From: Laburnicola sp. R22_1
Lineage: Eukaryota; Ascomycota; Dothideomycetes; Pleosporales; Didymosphaeriaceae
DNA: 64,000 nt
Direction: 5' to 3'
Assembly: GCA_014281115.1 (NCBI GenBank)
Contig: JACONQ010000014.1
Coordinates: 558,001 to 622,000 of the forward strand
In this document: one piece after another, positions 27,001 to 37,767 of the stretch
How positions within the stretch are numbered: the first letter of the stretch is position 1
Layout of the letters: every line of letters begins with the position of its first letter
Notes under the pieces: generated by a model
Database searches by the model: none
Told to the model about the DNA's origin: nothing
What the model saw: the letters and a program-made list of their open reading frames with translations, nothing else
Translations under genes and position numbers: made by a program

Positions 27001-30000
27001 ATTCAAGCCGTTGGCCGTGTTCTTGGGAACTCCTTTCCATGACTATGCCTAGAGGCGAGGGTGTCAGAAAATGTAGCTTGGAAGAGGGCATTGTTGCCTC
27101 GTGGAGGCGGCAAGGATCGAGCAGAGCAGGGCAAGTTCCAAGGTTTGGAGGTCAGTACAGGCTATCGCGACGTTTGGCGTCATTCTACGCTATCGCGAGC
27201 ATCTGACGGTAACGACATGCAGGTCTTACTTTGGCGTGCGGGGAGTTGGTTGAGATCGCGGGCTGTCGAGCTTGTTGAATCGCGGTTCGCGTGGGGGAAG
27301 CAGAAAGATGACACTGCTGCTGAGAAGCCAGTCGAGTGGTCGCCAGCCTCGCGCATTTTCTGACGTCGCATCTTGTGGCTGCATGGCAACCCCAGACGCC
27401 AAAACATGACGATACGTCAACAGGCAGATGGCTCTGGGGACGAGAGTTCTCCCCACGCAATGTCTTCGGTGACTCGTAGCTGAAGCTTGAATGTTTCTCC
27501 ACATGGCGAAACGCACGCTGCATCATGCAGCCATCCAGCCATGCCATGACAAGCGTTCCGCTTAGTCGCATCTACTGTGCACACAGGGTCCGATGCAGCT
27601 ATCCGCCTTGTTCCACGTGCATCGCGACTTCATCGTGGAGGGGTGTGGTTTGCTCTCGCTTTTTGCCGACGGCTTCACTGGGCACTAGGACTTAGTCAAG
27701 GCAACGCAATCGCACGGCCGAGGCATGCAGCTCGTAGAGAAGAAGACGCAAAGACGGGTAGGAAGAGCCGCAGGGCAATTCGACTTGGGTAAATGGTACG
27801 CAGAGCGGGCTAGGTAGGGCCGGGTAGGCGACCCACTGCCCAGCCAGAGGGTTGCTCGCGGGTGGCTAGCCAGACTCAATCCTTCGATCGACGCGCACGC
27901 TTCATCAGAGGATTCATCCTTCGCTTCACATCAACGATGCGATCGAAAATCGCTCGGGCAGCCAGCCAAAGGAGCCTCCTTCCCGCTTGCTTGCTGCAAT
28001 GTCACTTTGCTTTTACATTTGCTCATTACAAACCGCACTACAAGTGAGGGCTGCCATGTACAGTACTCTGAGTACCTACCAAGTACCTACATACATAGCT
28101 TTATACATATCGGCGATAGTGCGTCGCGTTAGGCAAGGCCCGGATATAGACTAGGTATTGTCGCTGCAACTCTGGCTTGGCCTAGTAGTGCGGGAGATGA
28201 GGTGGTGATGGAAAGGGCATAGAACGAGGCAGAATGGCGACAAACTATGGCACGTTTCTCATGCGTTGGGGAAGAGACGGGTCTGGCTTTGGTGGTGCGA
28301 GCGCGGCTGTTACTGCCTTCTCTGCTGGGTAAAGGGCAAAAGAGAGGTACCGGTACGCTGGCTTCTACACTCTACTACGGACATCTCAGTACATACACCC
28401 AATCGCAATCATCGTCAACTGAACCCCAGAGACACATGGCTTGTATCGGCTCATGGATGTCGCTCCCTCTGAATTATGTTTCATCCTCTGTGTGTATCGC
28501 TTGCCTCCCCCGCAATCGACCAGCCAATACTGGCCAAACCTGCGTGTACCCCAGTCTGTATTACAATAAAAAGAACGAATGGGTGAGAAGCCGCCCCATG
28601 GCGCGGCCCGAGGTAAGACAATGTCCGTGCTGTTCAATCTCCCTATAGAGGCGCAAGCAGAGACATCGACCGGCTCGCGAAACGCAGACAAGAAACACTT
28701 GGTGGGTTACCGCCTTCCTTTCTGTATCACCCTCAAAAAAATCATTGGTCAACACGACCTGAGGCTTGAGGTGACATGTCCCTGGTGCGGGAGTGTCACT
28801 GAGCGGTTCATGCTTCGGTAGCCACGGCGATGGGGCACAGACGAGAGACATGATTGGGACAACGTTTTCTGACATGGTGAGGGTCGAGGTGCATGTTTTG
28901 AGGACGCGGGCGTAGCACCCTGAGGCACTGCGTGCTTTCGACGCGCGCGGACGGCGATGCTCAACGAACAGGCAGCGAGCAGTAGTGAAGGCGTTATTAC
29001 CGAGCAACCGTATACACCGAAAGCATCACGTACGTACCATTCATCCGTACACTCCCTGGTCTCGCAAAACCTACCTCGCCGTCCAAAGGAATGCCTTGCA
29101 TCGTCGCGACGACTCAAGACAGGGAAAACCACCCACCATGCACACTCACTGCACACACTCTCTCTCTACAGCATGTACCTCCCTCCTCAACTGCACACCT
29201 ACCTGGCCGCCCCTCGGCGACCGGAACCGAAATCTCGCAGCTCCACCACCATTCACGCAAGATGCTTTCCCTCGACAAACACCGAGTATGCCTCAGGCAA
29301 GAAATCCTTCCGTTTTGCCCATCTCCTCAACATGGCAACCATGTGCGCAGGCGGCAGAACCCCACGTTCTCCACCGACCCGCCTCGCATCCGCGTGTTTT
29401 CAATCTATACCCCTCCCATAAAAAGCTACCTCTAAGGTAGGCTCTACCCGGGTAGGTAGCTCTCCGTAGCCATCTCCATCCAGACACGCATACATGGGCC
29501 CGGCCGTAGTCCTACCACAGCGGTAGCACGGCCCACAAGCGCAAAATCCCAACACGAACCCCGGTCCCTACCCAATCAGGACCCCCGCGCCCCCAGCGGC
29601 AGGATCGAGCCGCAGCGTTGCAAGCACCGGGGTGTGTATCCTGGTCAGCAGCCATTCTCGTGCGGTCAGTGCGGGGGGGCCGGGGCCGGAATCAAGGCGC
29701 GAGCTGGAACGGGGTTAGTGGCGAGGCGGGTGCCGTGCCGTGAGTGTTGATTTGATTCTTGGGGTGGGGTGGGGTGTATCGCCGCCTGGCAGGTGTGGTG
29801 GTACTCTGCTGTGCCGGATGAACACGCACGCGGAGAGGAGATAGGCGGGCGAGCAAGGCAGGGCGACGGCGCCGAATAGCTGGACCTGCGTGCGTGCTAC
29901 TGTTCGCTGTTCAGCAGCCTGATCAGTGGGAGTCGAGCAGATCCGCCCATATGATTATTATGCGCCGTCACGCTCTGTACCACCCACCCTTCCACTGTCC

Positions 30001-31594
30001 CACACACACAGTAGATTTGATGACATGACAGGCAAACAAGCCCGCCACCATCTCAACGGCTGCCTGGTCTACGCCCTTCCCTTCACCCTTAGACATCGCA
30101 TGGTATATCGTGATCCGTGTCTCTGAGCAATCACAATCAGAGACAATCAATCCGTCAACGTCAGTCAGCGGTCAGGCAGTCAGGTCTGTCGGTGAGCCTC
30201 AACGCGGGCCAGCGCCAGCGCCAGCGCCACATCGTCTATAGCTAGCTTCATGGCGCGAACACGGTAGCGCACTCTAGTGCACTTTGATGAACATCGACTC
30301 CCCAGGTAGACCGTAGACAGACCGTAACGGTAGTCGCAATCTGGTCCCAGTCCCTCGCTCGTCCATCACTCGGCCCAGCGTAGCACGGCCTTTTTCGGAG
30401 AAAAATCGAAGACCCCAAGGGGGCCGAGTATGACCTCGTGTTTTAATTGTTTCTGTCATGTCGCATCGCATCGCATCGCATTCCCAGGCTCGTGAAGTTC
30501 TCCGGGTTTTTCTGCTTGTCCAAGGGGGACCTGGAGGCCATGAATACATGTGTGCGTTTAGTGCAGCGCAGCACAGCCTCGTGTTCGTACCTGTGCAGTA
30601 TGTAATTCAGCACACGAGCATGAATGATGTAAATCGCATGCATTCACGAAAATGCAACAATCTACGCACCAAGAAAGCCTCAAGTCAAGTCAATCAAGCG
30701 AAGTGCAGTGTTTGTAAACAGCGGCTATCCATCAACCACAAATTGAAGATTATACTAATAAACTACAAAGCTATCGATGCGAAGTGAAAAAAAAAAAGGG
30801 CAAGCCCAAAAATTCTGTCCATCTCATCTTGTGAGGCCCAAGAAATAAATAAAAAATGCCAGAGGAAATGCAAGCCAAGCAAGGAGGTAAACAACACAAG
30901 GCAGCAGAGACGACAAGACGCCACCGCCCACCCGCATGACGTGCGTCTTGTCGGAGCGTTAATCATGACCCAACCCAAACAGGCACGTTTTTTCTCCACT
31001 TTGCCACCCTAGTTGGGTAGAGGGTATATCGGAAACAAAAAGAAAAAGCAAGGAATAACAAGAGCCACCTTTTTAGAATGCGCCGGTGAGGTGGAGCGAT
31101 ATTCCGGTCGGCGCTGTGTATAAAAGTGGAATATCGCTCTTTCGCGTTCTTTTCTGACGCGATGGGTGTAGAAGATGACTAGGCACCGAAGAGCCTCGTT
31201 GAGAAGCTCGCAGCCTAGGCTGAGGTATGGTGTGCGCGGCGCGTGGGGGTTCAGCGCTCGATACGAGCTCGGCAGCTGGCGCAGGCCGAGTGCGGGGGAT
31301 TGAGGAATTCGTCATGTCATAGCGAGGCGTAAGGATGATGGAATAACTCGCCATCGAAACGAATGTAAACATGACAGCATGCCATGCCTATCCATCATCC
31401 GAGTGACGCGAACGCAATGGATGCGCACTAATCCCAAAGGGAAGTGATAGGTAAAATGCCTTGGCAACTACTAGGTAACTGTCAGCAAAAGGCTTTCATG
31501 ACGGAGCGAACACCCGAAGGAGTTTCCCCAGATGGGTAGCGGAGGAACTTACGGAAATGTCATTTTTTTACGTTCTGTAATTGTTCTGGCCATC
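24057..31594. other. Gene-poor stretch of about 7.5 kb
   Basis: No reading frame here has recognisable domains, plausible splice joins or sustained coding character. I saw no tRNA-like or rRNA-like structure. Simple repeats are present, for example TCGCA x4 at 30461-30480, a CCAGCG-like run near 30212 and a poly-A tract near 30787. The stretch lies downstream of both flanking regulators. It could hold non-coding transcripts or regulatory DNA, but nothing in the sequence proves this. Confidence 0.4.
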
Positions 31595-32671
31595 TCAGAA
31601 GGTGTTTGTGCGTGGGACGATGATGTCCTCCCAGATGGGCTGAGGAGCCTTTGGGTACGCTTTCACGTTGTCCATGAAAGATGAGGTCACCATTGGCTTG
31701 CGGATAATCTGACCGTGTTGGGGTTGAAAGTGAGACCACTCTTCTTGCATGGCCGTTGGAGAGTGGTAGTCCTCTGTTGAGGATTCGCTGAGGGACAGCG
31801 AGGGGACTCCCTTTTGGTGTGGGGGCATGCCCATGGGCAGCTGGGGCGGCGAGACGGACATGCCGTGGTGCGACCAGCCGCTCATGGAGGCTGGTGAGTC
31901 GCAGAGGCCCATGGCTGTTGTGCTTTCGGATTCCGGAGTCGCCCACATATCGTTGGACAACATGCCAGGGATGTCATGCTCGAAGCCCAGTCCGACGGCC
32001 ATTGAGCCATCGTCAGACCAGCTTTGTTGCATGTAGGGGTCGAAAGGGTCGGCAATGGCGATGTTCTCAGGATAGCCGAATGGCTCAGGTGTGGAGGGAG
32101 TCATGGCACGACTGGATGCCATGTAGGTGTTCGTGTCCATTGATCGAGAGAAGCCTCCCATATTGGGCTCTGGGCTGCTCGAGTATGAGTAGGACTCGTC
32201 GATGATTTGATTGGTGTAGGTGGGGAGGGGTGTGAGCATGTTGAACTTGTTGAAGTTGACTGGGTATTGACCGAGTTTGGCGGCAGTGTGGAAATCCATC
32301 TGCGAGACAGTTCGCATGATTTGTGGTCGTCCAGAGGATGGAATGCTGCGAGGAGAAGTACCCATGTTTGACATGGAGCTGGATGTGGGGAACCTCTTTG
32401 GGGAGACGAGATGCTTGGTGGGCTTTCGGTAGCTGTTGTCTGATGTGCGGCGGGTGGACCGAGGCTCGCACTGGAGACCCTTTGCCGTGCAACGAGAGCA
32501 AGACGGTACTGCCTTGTCACACTTGGTCTTTGCCTTTGCACAGATGGTGCAAGCGATTGCTCGTCGTTGTGACATCCTGGCGTATGGGTTGGGCTTGGGG
32601 TACGGCGAGGTCCGGGCAGACGATGTGGGAGAAGGCAAATGGGTTGCCTCGACGTTTGCAGACTGGTTCAT
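31595..32671 (-). CDS. Zn2Cys6 transcription factor, Ser/Pro-rich
   Basis: This single-exon frame of 358 residues starts MNQSANVEATHLPSPTSSA. A well-formed binuclear cluster lies at about residues 41-67: RAIACTICAKAKTKC then DKAVPSCSRC and KGLQC, spacing C-2-C-6-C-6-C-2-C-6-C, followed by a basic linker (RSTRRTSDNSYRK). The rest is low-complexity, rich in Ser, Pro, Met and Gln, with no fungal regulator middle-homology domain. It ends APQPIWEDIIVPRTNTF. The type of finger and the layout recall small developmental regulators of moulds, such as the OefC group, but I recognise this only loosely and give no symbol. It sits alone between long non-coding flanks (7.5 kb downstream, 3.1 kb upstream), as developmental regulators often do. 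Confidence 0.88.
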   Translation of the reverse strand: MNQSANVEATHLPSPTSSARTSPYPKPNPYARMSQRRAIACTICAKAKTKCDKAVPSCSRCTAKGLQCEPRSTRRTSDNSYRKPTKHLVSPKRFPTSSSMSNMGTSPRSIPSSGRPQIMRTVSQMDFHTAAKLGQYPVNFNKFNMLTPLPTYTNQIIDESYSYSSSPEPNMGGFSRSMDTNTYMASSRAMTPSTPEPFGYPENIAIADPFDPYMQQSWSDDGSMAVGLGFEHDIPGMLSNDMWATPESESTTAMGLCDSPASMSGWSHHGMSVSPPQLPMGMPPHQKGVPSLSLSESSTEDYHSPTAMQEEWSHFQPQHGQIIRKPMVTSSFMDNVKAYPKAPQPIWEDIIVPRTNTF

Positions 32672-35600
32672 GATATGGGAAGTGGAGAGTGTGGAAAGGC
32701 AGTGACAAGATGTTTGGTAGAGCAGTGAGTGGGATTGGTACCGAAGTTTGTAGTGGGTGAAGATGTGCAGAGGGGGGGAGCTTGGGAGATATAAAATAGT
32801 AACGATCGAGTTTTGGCGGCTGGCCTTAGCGTGGAGAGGTAGGTAGACTTACGTGGGATATGCTATTCGATACTAGATGGCTACCTGGTCGACGCTCGGG
32901 AACCTCACAGGAGGGGCCATCAACGGCTGCCCAGTGCAGGATTCGATCCGGCATAAGCCAATGGGGTGTACGCCAAGGTTACTTTTCCCACCATGTGGCC
33001 GACCTCCTTCCAAGATAGTTCAGAGTGGTGTAGTGGGTCTGTCCACCCTGGCAGCACGCTGTCCCAAGCGTCTCGTGCTGGCGACCCCTGCTCGAGGGTG
33101 CTGGGATCCGCAGAGCAGGGTGTGTTGAACGCAGCAGTGCCTTGCCTGTTTCAGCTTAAAGAATCTGCAGGGGCATGTCCTGCAGCCTGCAGGCTGACAG
33201 CCGGTGTGGCACGGCCCAGGGCGCGGATCTGACTATCTCTGTATCGCGATGACCATGGCAACGGGTCTAAACCGGGCTGTGGCTTGATGAGCCTTCCGGA
33301 CGTCGGTGCGTAGTTTGTTACATGGACCTCTGCCCGCATGGCATCAATCGACTGGCGAGACGCTGGCTGGGCGACGACCAGCACCAGCATCAGCACCAGC
33401 ACACGGCCCGAGGATGGGAATAGGGAGGCACAGCAGAGCCTCACAGCGACTCGAGTCGTAGTGTACGTACCAAGTGGGACGGCCTTATCCACTACAGTAC
33501 ACTGAACGACAGGCGCTGCGATGGGGGATGCTTGCGGCCGGCGAGGGCCATGGCGGGGAGTCTCCTGCCCGTCACGCCCTGGCGCCAGGTAATGACTGGG
33601 GCTGTCTAGCAGACGGTCTCGCGAGTATCCATCGAGCCGCGACGACCCAGCGCAATTGCTGCAGTGTGCAGGTAATTTGCGCGGGGTGGCATCAGTGCGC
33701 CCAGTCGTCGCCCGCCCGCTAGCTGAGGTGGGGGGCCCACAGCCTCGTCCAGCGCAATGACACTCTGCACAGTGGACTCACGAGAAGGTCTGGATACGCG
33801 AACGCCGTTACGGACTCTCCTTCGCCGCCGCTCGACTGCTGAGGTAATGGCGTACGAGAGACTTGTCAAGCACAAATTAGCTTCGGTCCTGTCCTGGGCC
33901 CTGGCCGTCGGGCCAAATGGGGCAATTTGTAGGCGAATTTACACGCTGCTCACCCAATCGTGCCCCCGGCCATTCTTACCACGAGCCGCTTTGAGCAGCC
34001 GGTTTGCCGGTTGTGGAAATTTTAACGTCCTGTGCGTCTGCTTTGGTGCTGAAACACAGCCGTCGGCGAGCCTGGGTGCCTCCCTGCTTCAGCATATCCC
34101 AAGAGGCATAACCGACACCTTCTAGAAACCCGTGACTATACTCGACAGCTGCTGCGGACCTCACTGTTCAAGAGCCTGCGCTGGGAGTCCGTAGAGGTTC
34201 CAGAAAAGCACCGCATGTGCCAAGTGTACGCCAGCACGCTGATAGACTGATGCACTGACGTACGCATACCTCCTTGGCTCGTGGAATCGCCCAGCAGCAG
34301 ATGAGAGGAAAACAACACCAAACTTCCTAGTTGAGCTGCGTTCGCTGAGTTGAAAGCCCTACCGCAGGGTACGTACGCTTCGTTGCCGTTGAGCGGAAGC
34401 ACCATGGCATTGAAACTAGCCCGTATTCAGATCAACCAACTCTGAACGTGTTCGGAGCTCCCGCATAGTTTGGCTCGCAACTGAGCTTATCTCGAACGAC
34501 CATAGTTTCTTTCCGAGGCTCATTCCCTGCCGTACCACTTGGCCAAGGGGTGGTTCGTTGCCAGCGTACACTGGACTGTGCAGACCATCAAGGAAACTTC
34601 TGCCCGCTCAGCTCAACTCCTCAATCGGACGCCTTGCATCGCTGCCCTGTGGCATAACGTTTTGTGGGAATAAATCTGGAAACACGCTACCATCCTAGGT
34701 ATCATCTCATAGGTAGGGTATCGTACAGGGCACTCATTCGAGAGCATTCGGCTAAACGGGTGGTAGAACGCGTGAACCACCGAATGTCTGTGCGAACGGA
34801 CATTATTCTGCAATGTTTACATTTCGATTACAGAAGGTGACCGATCAGGCTTGCCGCCGAAATAGGCTGGTGGCTTCTTGGGGGCAATATCAAATCTTTT
34901 CACCTCTCTTTGAGCTTCCCAAGTGGCTATCGCGCTGTGTAAACCCGAAAGAGAGTTTGCGGCTTGTAGTGAAGCTTTCCCATGCTTATCGAGAATATTC
35001 TGGGCTGAGGCTCGGACAGGCCGTCGTGAAGAGTGCCCACCTCTAGATCTGATCTGTGCATCGAACATTAGAATCAGGATGTGACAGCTAGGGCTCACTG
35101 CGGGACAGGGGCCATGTCGTACCGTACCTGCGTGCCCAAGCTTTTTCTTAAGCGGGAGGATCGTGTTTCAGGTTGTTTGCCACACTGCACTGTGGTTTAG
35201 AACTGTCCGGAGTTGAGGTGGATGGTGGGGATGGGGCTGAGTCCCCACTGGTGGTCATGGCTTGCTGCAGGTACACATTCGCAAGTTGGTATCTGCAAAG
35301 CACTCGACCTCATCTCCGTATACATGTCGAATTTGGATGGTGGAGTGATGACAGGGCAGTCGCGAGAGCTCAGCATAGCCTCTGTGCATCATGCGCTTAT
35401 TCATAGACTGTGCTGAGACCGGTGGCCAGGCGGACGGTCGCTTACGCTAAGTAGCATCTCCCTAGTCGGCTCATGATCGCTGGTAAGTTGATCAGATTGC
35501 GCTGTATGTACTGTTTCGGCGTTGTTGGGAGAGAGAGAGAGGCTGAGGTATGGTGTGAAGTGCTGCGGCGAGAGCGAACGGCTATTCGCGGAACCGGAAA

Positions 35601-35750
35601 AATTCGGCAGCCACTAGTGTGCAGAGCAACTTCCTTGTTGCTGATCCGCGTATTCACCAACCAATATCACTCATCCTCTATCGCATCATGTTGTGCACAG
35701 TTCGACCTCTACTATAGCCGAATAACATCGTTTTTAGTGCAGCACGAAAC
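32672..35750. other. Gene-poor stretch upstream of the regulator and of THI80
   Basis: This 3.1-kb stretch lies between the divergently transcribed Zn2Cys6 gene (minus) and thiamine pyrophosphokinase (plus) and holds both promoters. No coding frame was supported. A short GA run occurs near 35528-35541. I looked for TPP-riboswitch-like motifs before THI80 and did not recognise one. Confidence 0.4.
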
Positions 35751-36601
35751 ATGAGCGTAACAAAAACGCGGGTTTTCGACCCGTCCCTGTTCCTCGCACA
35801 AGGCGAGGCGCCGTCGGATGTGACCTCACCAGATTTGGTCATCCTAAACCAACCAATTAGTGATTTTGCTGCCTTTGCACGACTCTGGACACGATCAAGA
35901 TACCGGTTATGTGCCGACGGCGGTGCGAATCGCCTTTACGACATGTTTGTTGATGAGCGTGGAGCACGCAGGGCAGATTATGTGGGTGATTCATCATCAT
36001 GAAGCTGCTGACTGCTGACTGCCATCAGATACCGGATACTATTCATGGAGACCTTGACTCGTTGCGCGATGATGTGCGCTCCTACTATGCTCGTCATGGC
36101 GCTGAAGTATCAGAAGACCCTGATCAATATAGCACAGATTTTGGCAAAGCTATGCAGAAAATCTCAGCTAAACCCTCGCACAGTTCCTCACGCGAAGTTT
36201 TCGTGCTTGGGACTTTGGCTGGTAGAGTTGACCAGGGTCTTGGATTGTTGCACGAGATGACTCGAGAAGAGACCAAAGATCTCCGGCTCCGATTATGGCT
36301 ATTCTCTGAGACCAATCTGTCTTTCATTCTTAGGGACTCCCATAACATCATCAAAGGTGCACTGTCAAGTGGGCAATTCACTGAGAACGTTGGTATCATA
36401 CCCGTCTATGGCCCTGCGACGATAAGTACGTTAGGTCTGGAATGGGACGTTGAAGACTGGGAAACACAAATGGGCCATCAGGTCAGCACGAGTAACCATG
36501 TCAAGGCAGATGAGATACACATTCACACGGACACCCCGGTACTCTTCACCATAGAAAGGGCCATCCCGAGTACGAACAACAACGTGACACCCGCGCGATA
36601 A
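35751..36601 (+). CDS. THI80: Thiamine pyrophosphokinase
   Basis: Exons 35751-35981 and 36029-36601 (intron GTGGGT to CATCAG, phase 0) give 267 residues, normal for fungal enzymes. The kinase motifs are in order: LCADGGANRLYD (about 53-64), IHGDLDSLR just after the splice junction, DQYSTDFGKA, LAGRVDQGLGLLHE, and a C-terminal substrate-binding region with GPATISTLGLEWD. The enzyme transfers pyrophosphate from ATP to thiamine to make TPP, the cofactor of pyruvate dehydrogenase and transketolase. The spliced product has no break. A stop-free alternative through the intron is not available, so splicing is needed. Confidence 0.95.
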
Positions 36602-37767
36602 CCTCGGAATGGTTATGCCTTCACGGAAACAAAAAGTCCTAAGAGCGTTCAAGGCGCTGCGCCATGTAGGTTTATGCGAATATTCTCCGACGGCCTGTCC
36701 TAAATGTCAGTTCCTATTTTGGATTCTGCTAACCAAACGACTAGGGCGCCACGTTTCGTTTCACGGGCGAGGCACACTCGTAGTTTCCCATCGTTGCGCA
36801 GGCATGAACTGCATAACGATAGTAATTTTAACGTTCAGCGTCAAGCCGCTGCGCTGGTTGGCGGGCTAGTCGGTGGTTAATTATGCGGGTCGCGGCCGCG
36901 TTACAGATGTCCCTGCCCGAGAACGCAGCCACCACTTCGATTGGCAACGAGAACTCACGAATTCATCCTCTCGATCCAACAACACCTCTGCAATGTAACG
37001 CTGGGCGAAGTTTTTGTATCAACGATATGATTGTCAATCAACAGTGAGGTCCTTTTCACATGGTGGACGCTCTCTAGCAGGTCCGTGCGCGAGCGGCGAG
37101 GGCGTGGATACCTCATGACGCACCTCAACTTCACGGGATATCAAGACTTCCATACGGTCTGGTCCTATCACGTGTACTGTGACGCTTTGAAAAATCGTCT
37201 GGAGGGCGGAACGAGTCGGGACTCGTTTAGATCGAAACAGTGACTGGCCTGATGGGATGAAGTGTGCGAACTTCGAAGCAAACGCCAAAAGCTATCAATC
37301 TCAACTGCATTGAACAGAGGAAAAGATGGATGAGTGTCCGAGTCCATGGGCCTAGATGATTTTGTTGCACATGCAGATCGACCCTGTGTACCAATATCGG
37401 CACCCCGTCTGCCGACGTAAAAAGGCACTTCCGTAGTAGTGCCTGCGACCCGACGAACCACAATGTGTCCTCATAATGTTAGGTTCATTGTCCCTACTTT
37501 TTTTCACGGTTTATTTACTCACTTGTTGGCGCTAATTCGCACTGATGTACCACATGAAGTCCAGAGGGCGCCGCCGACCTCCGTCACTCTATCCATGCCT
37601 CAAGCATGCGCTGTCTTGAAGAAACGAACGGCCTGGACATCTACTGAATAGCGAAGCTTGATATGCGATACCATCGATTCTCACGGTGTGCATCGAGGCG
37701 ACTTTGAAGAGCCGACTTTTTTCTTTATTACCAACAACGATTCGACAAGCTAGGGTACACATGGAGC
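36602..37767. other. Intergenic region, no gene recognised
   Basis: This 1.17-kb stretch lies between THI80 and the Kre6/Skn1-like gene, both on the plus strand. Only shadow frames were seen. It should include the promoter of the latter. Confidence 0.45.

Noticed and set aside
28957..29440. Three overlapping plus-strand frames of 110-150 codons
   Set aside because: All three frames are open in the same place because of low stop-codon density. None has a domain, signal peptide or splice support.
32930..32990. tRNA-like text (GGATTCGATCC)
   Set aside because: The T-arm stem does not pair and no acceptor, D or anticodon arm could be placed around it.
35400..35750. TPP riboswitch upstream of THI80
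   Set aside because: No CTGAGA-type core or paired helices could be recognised before the start codon or in the intron.
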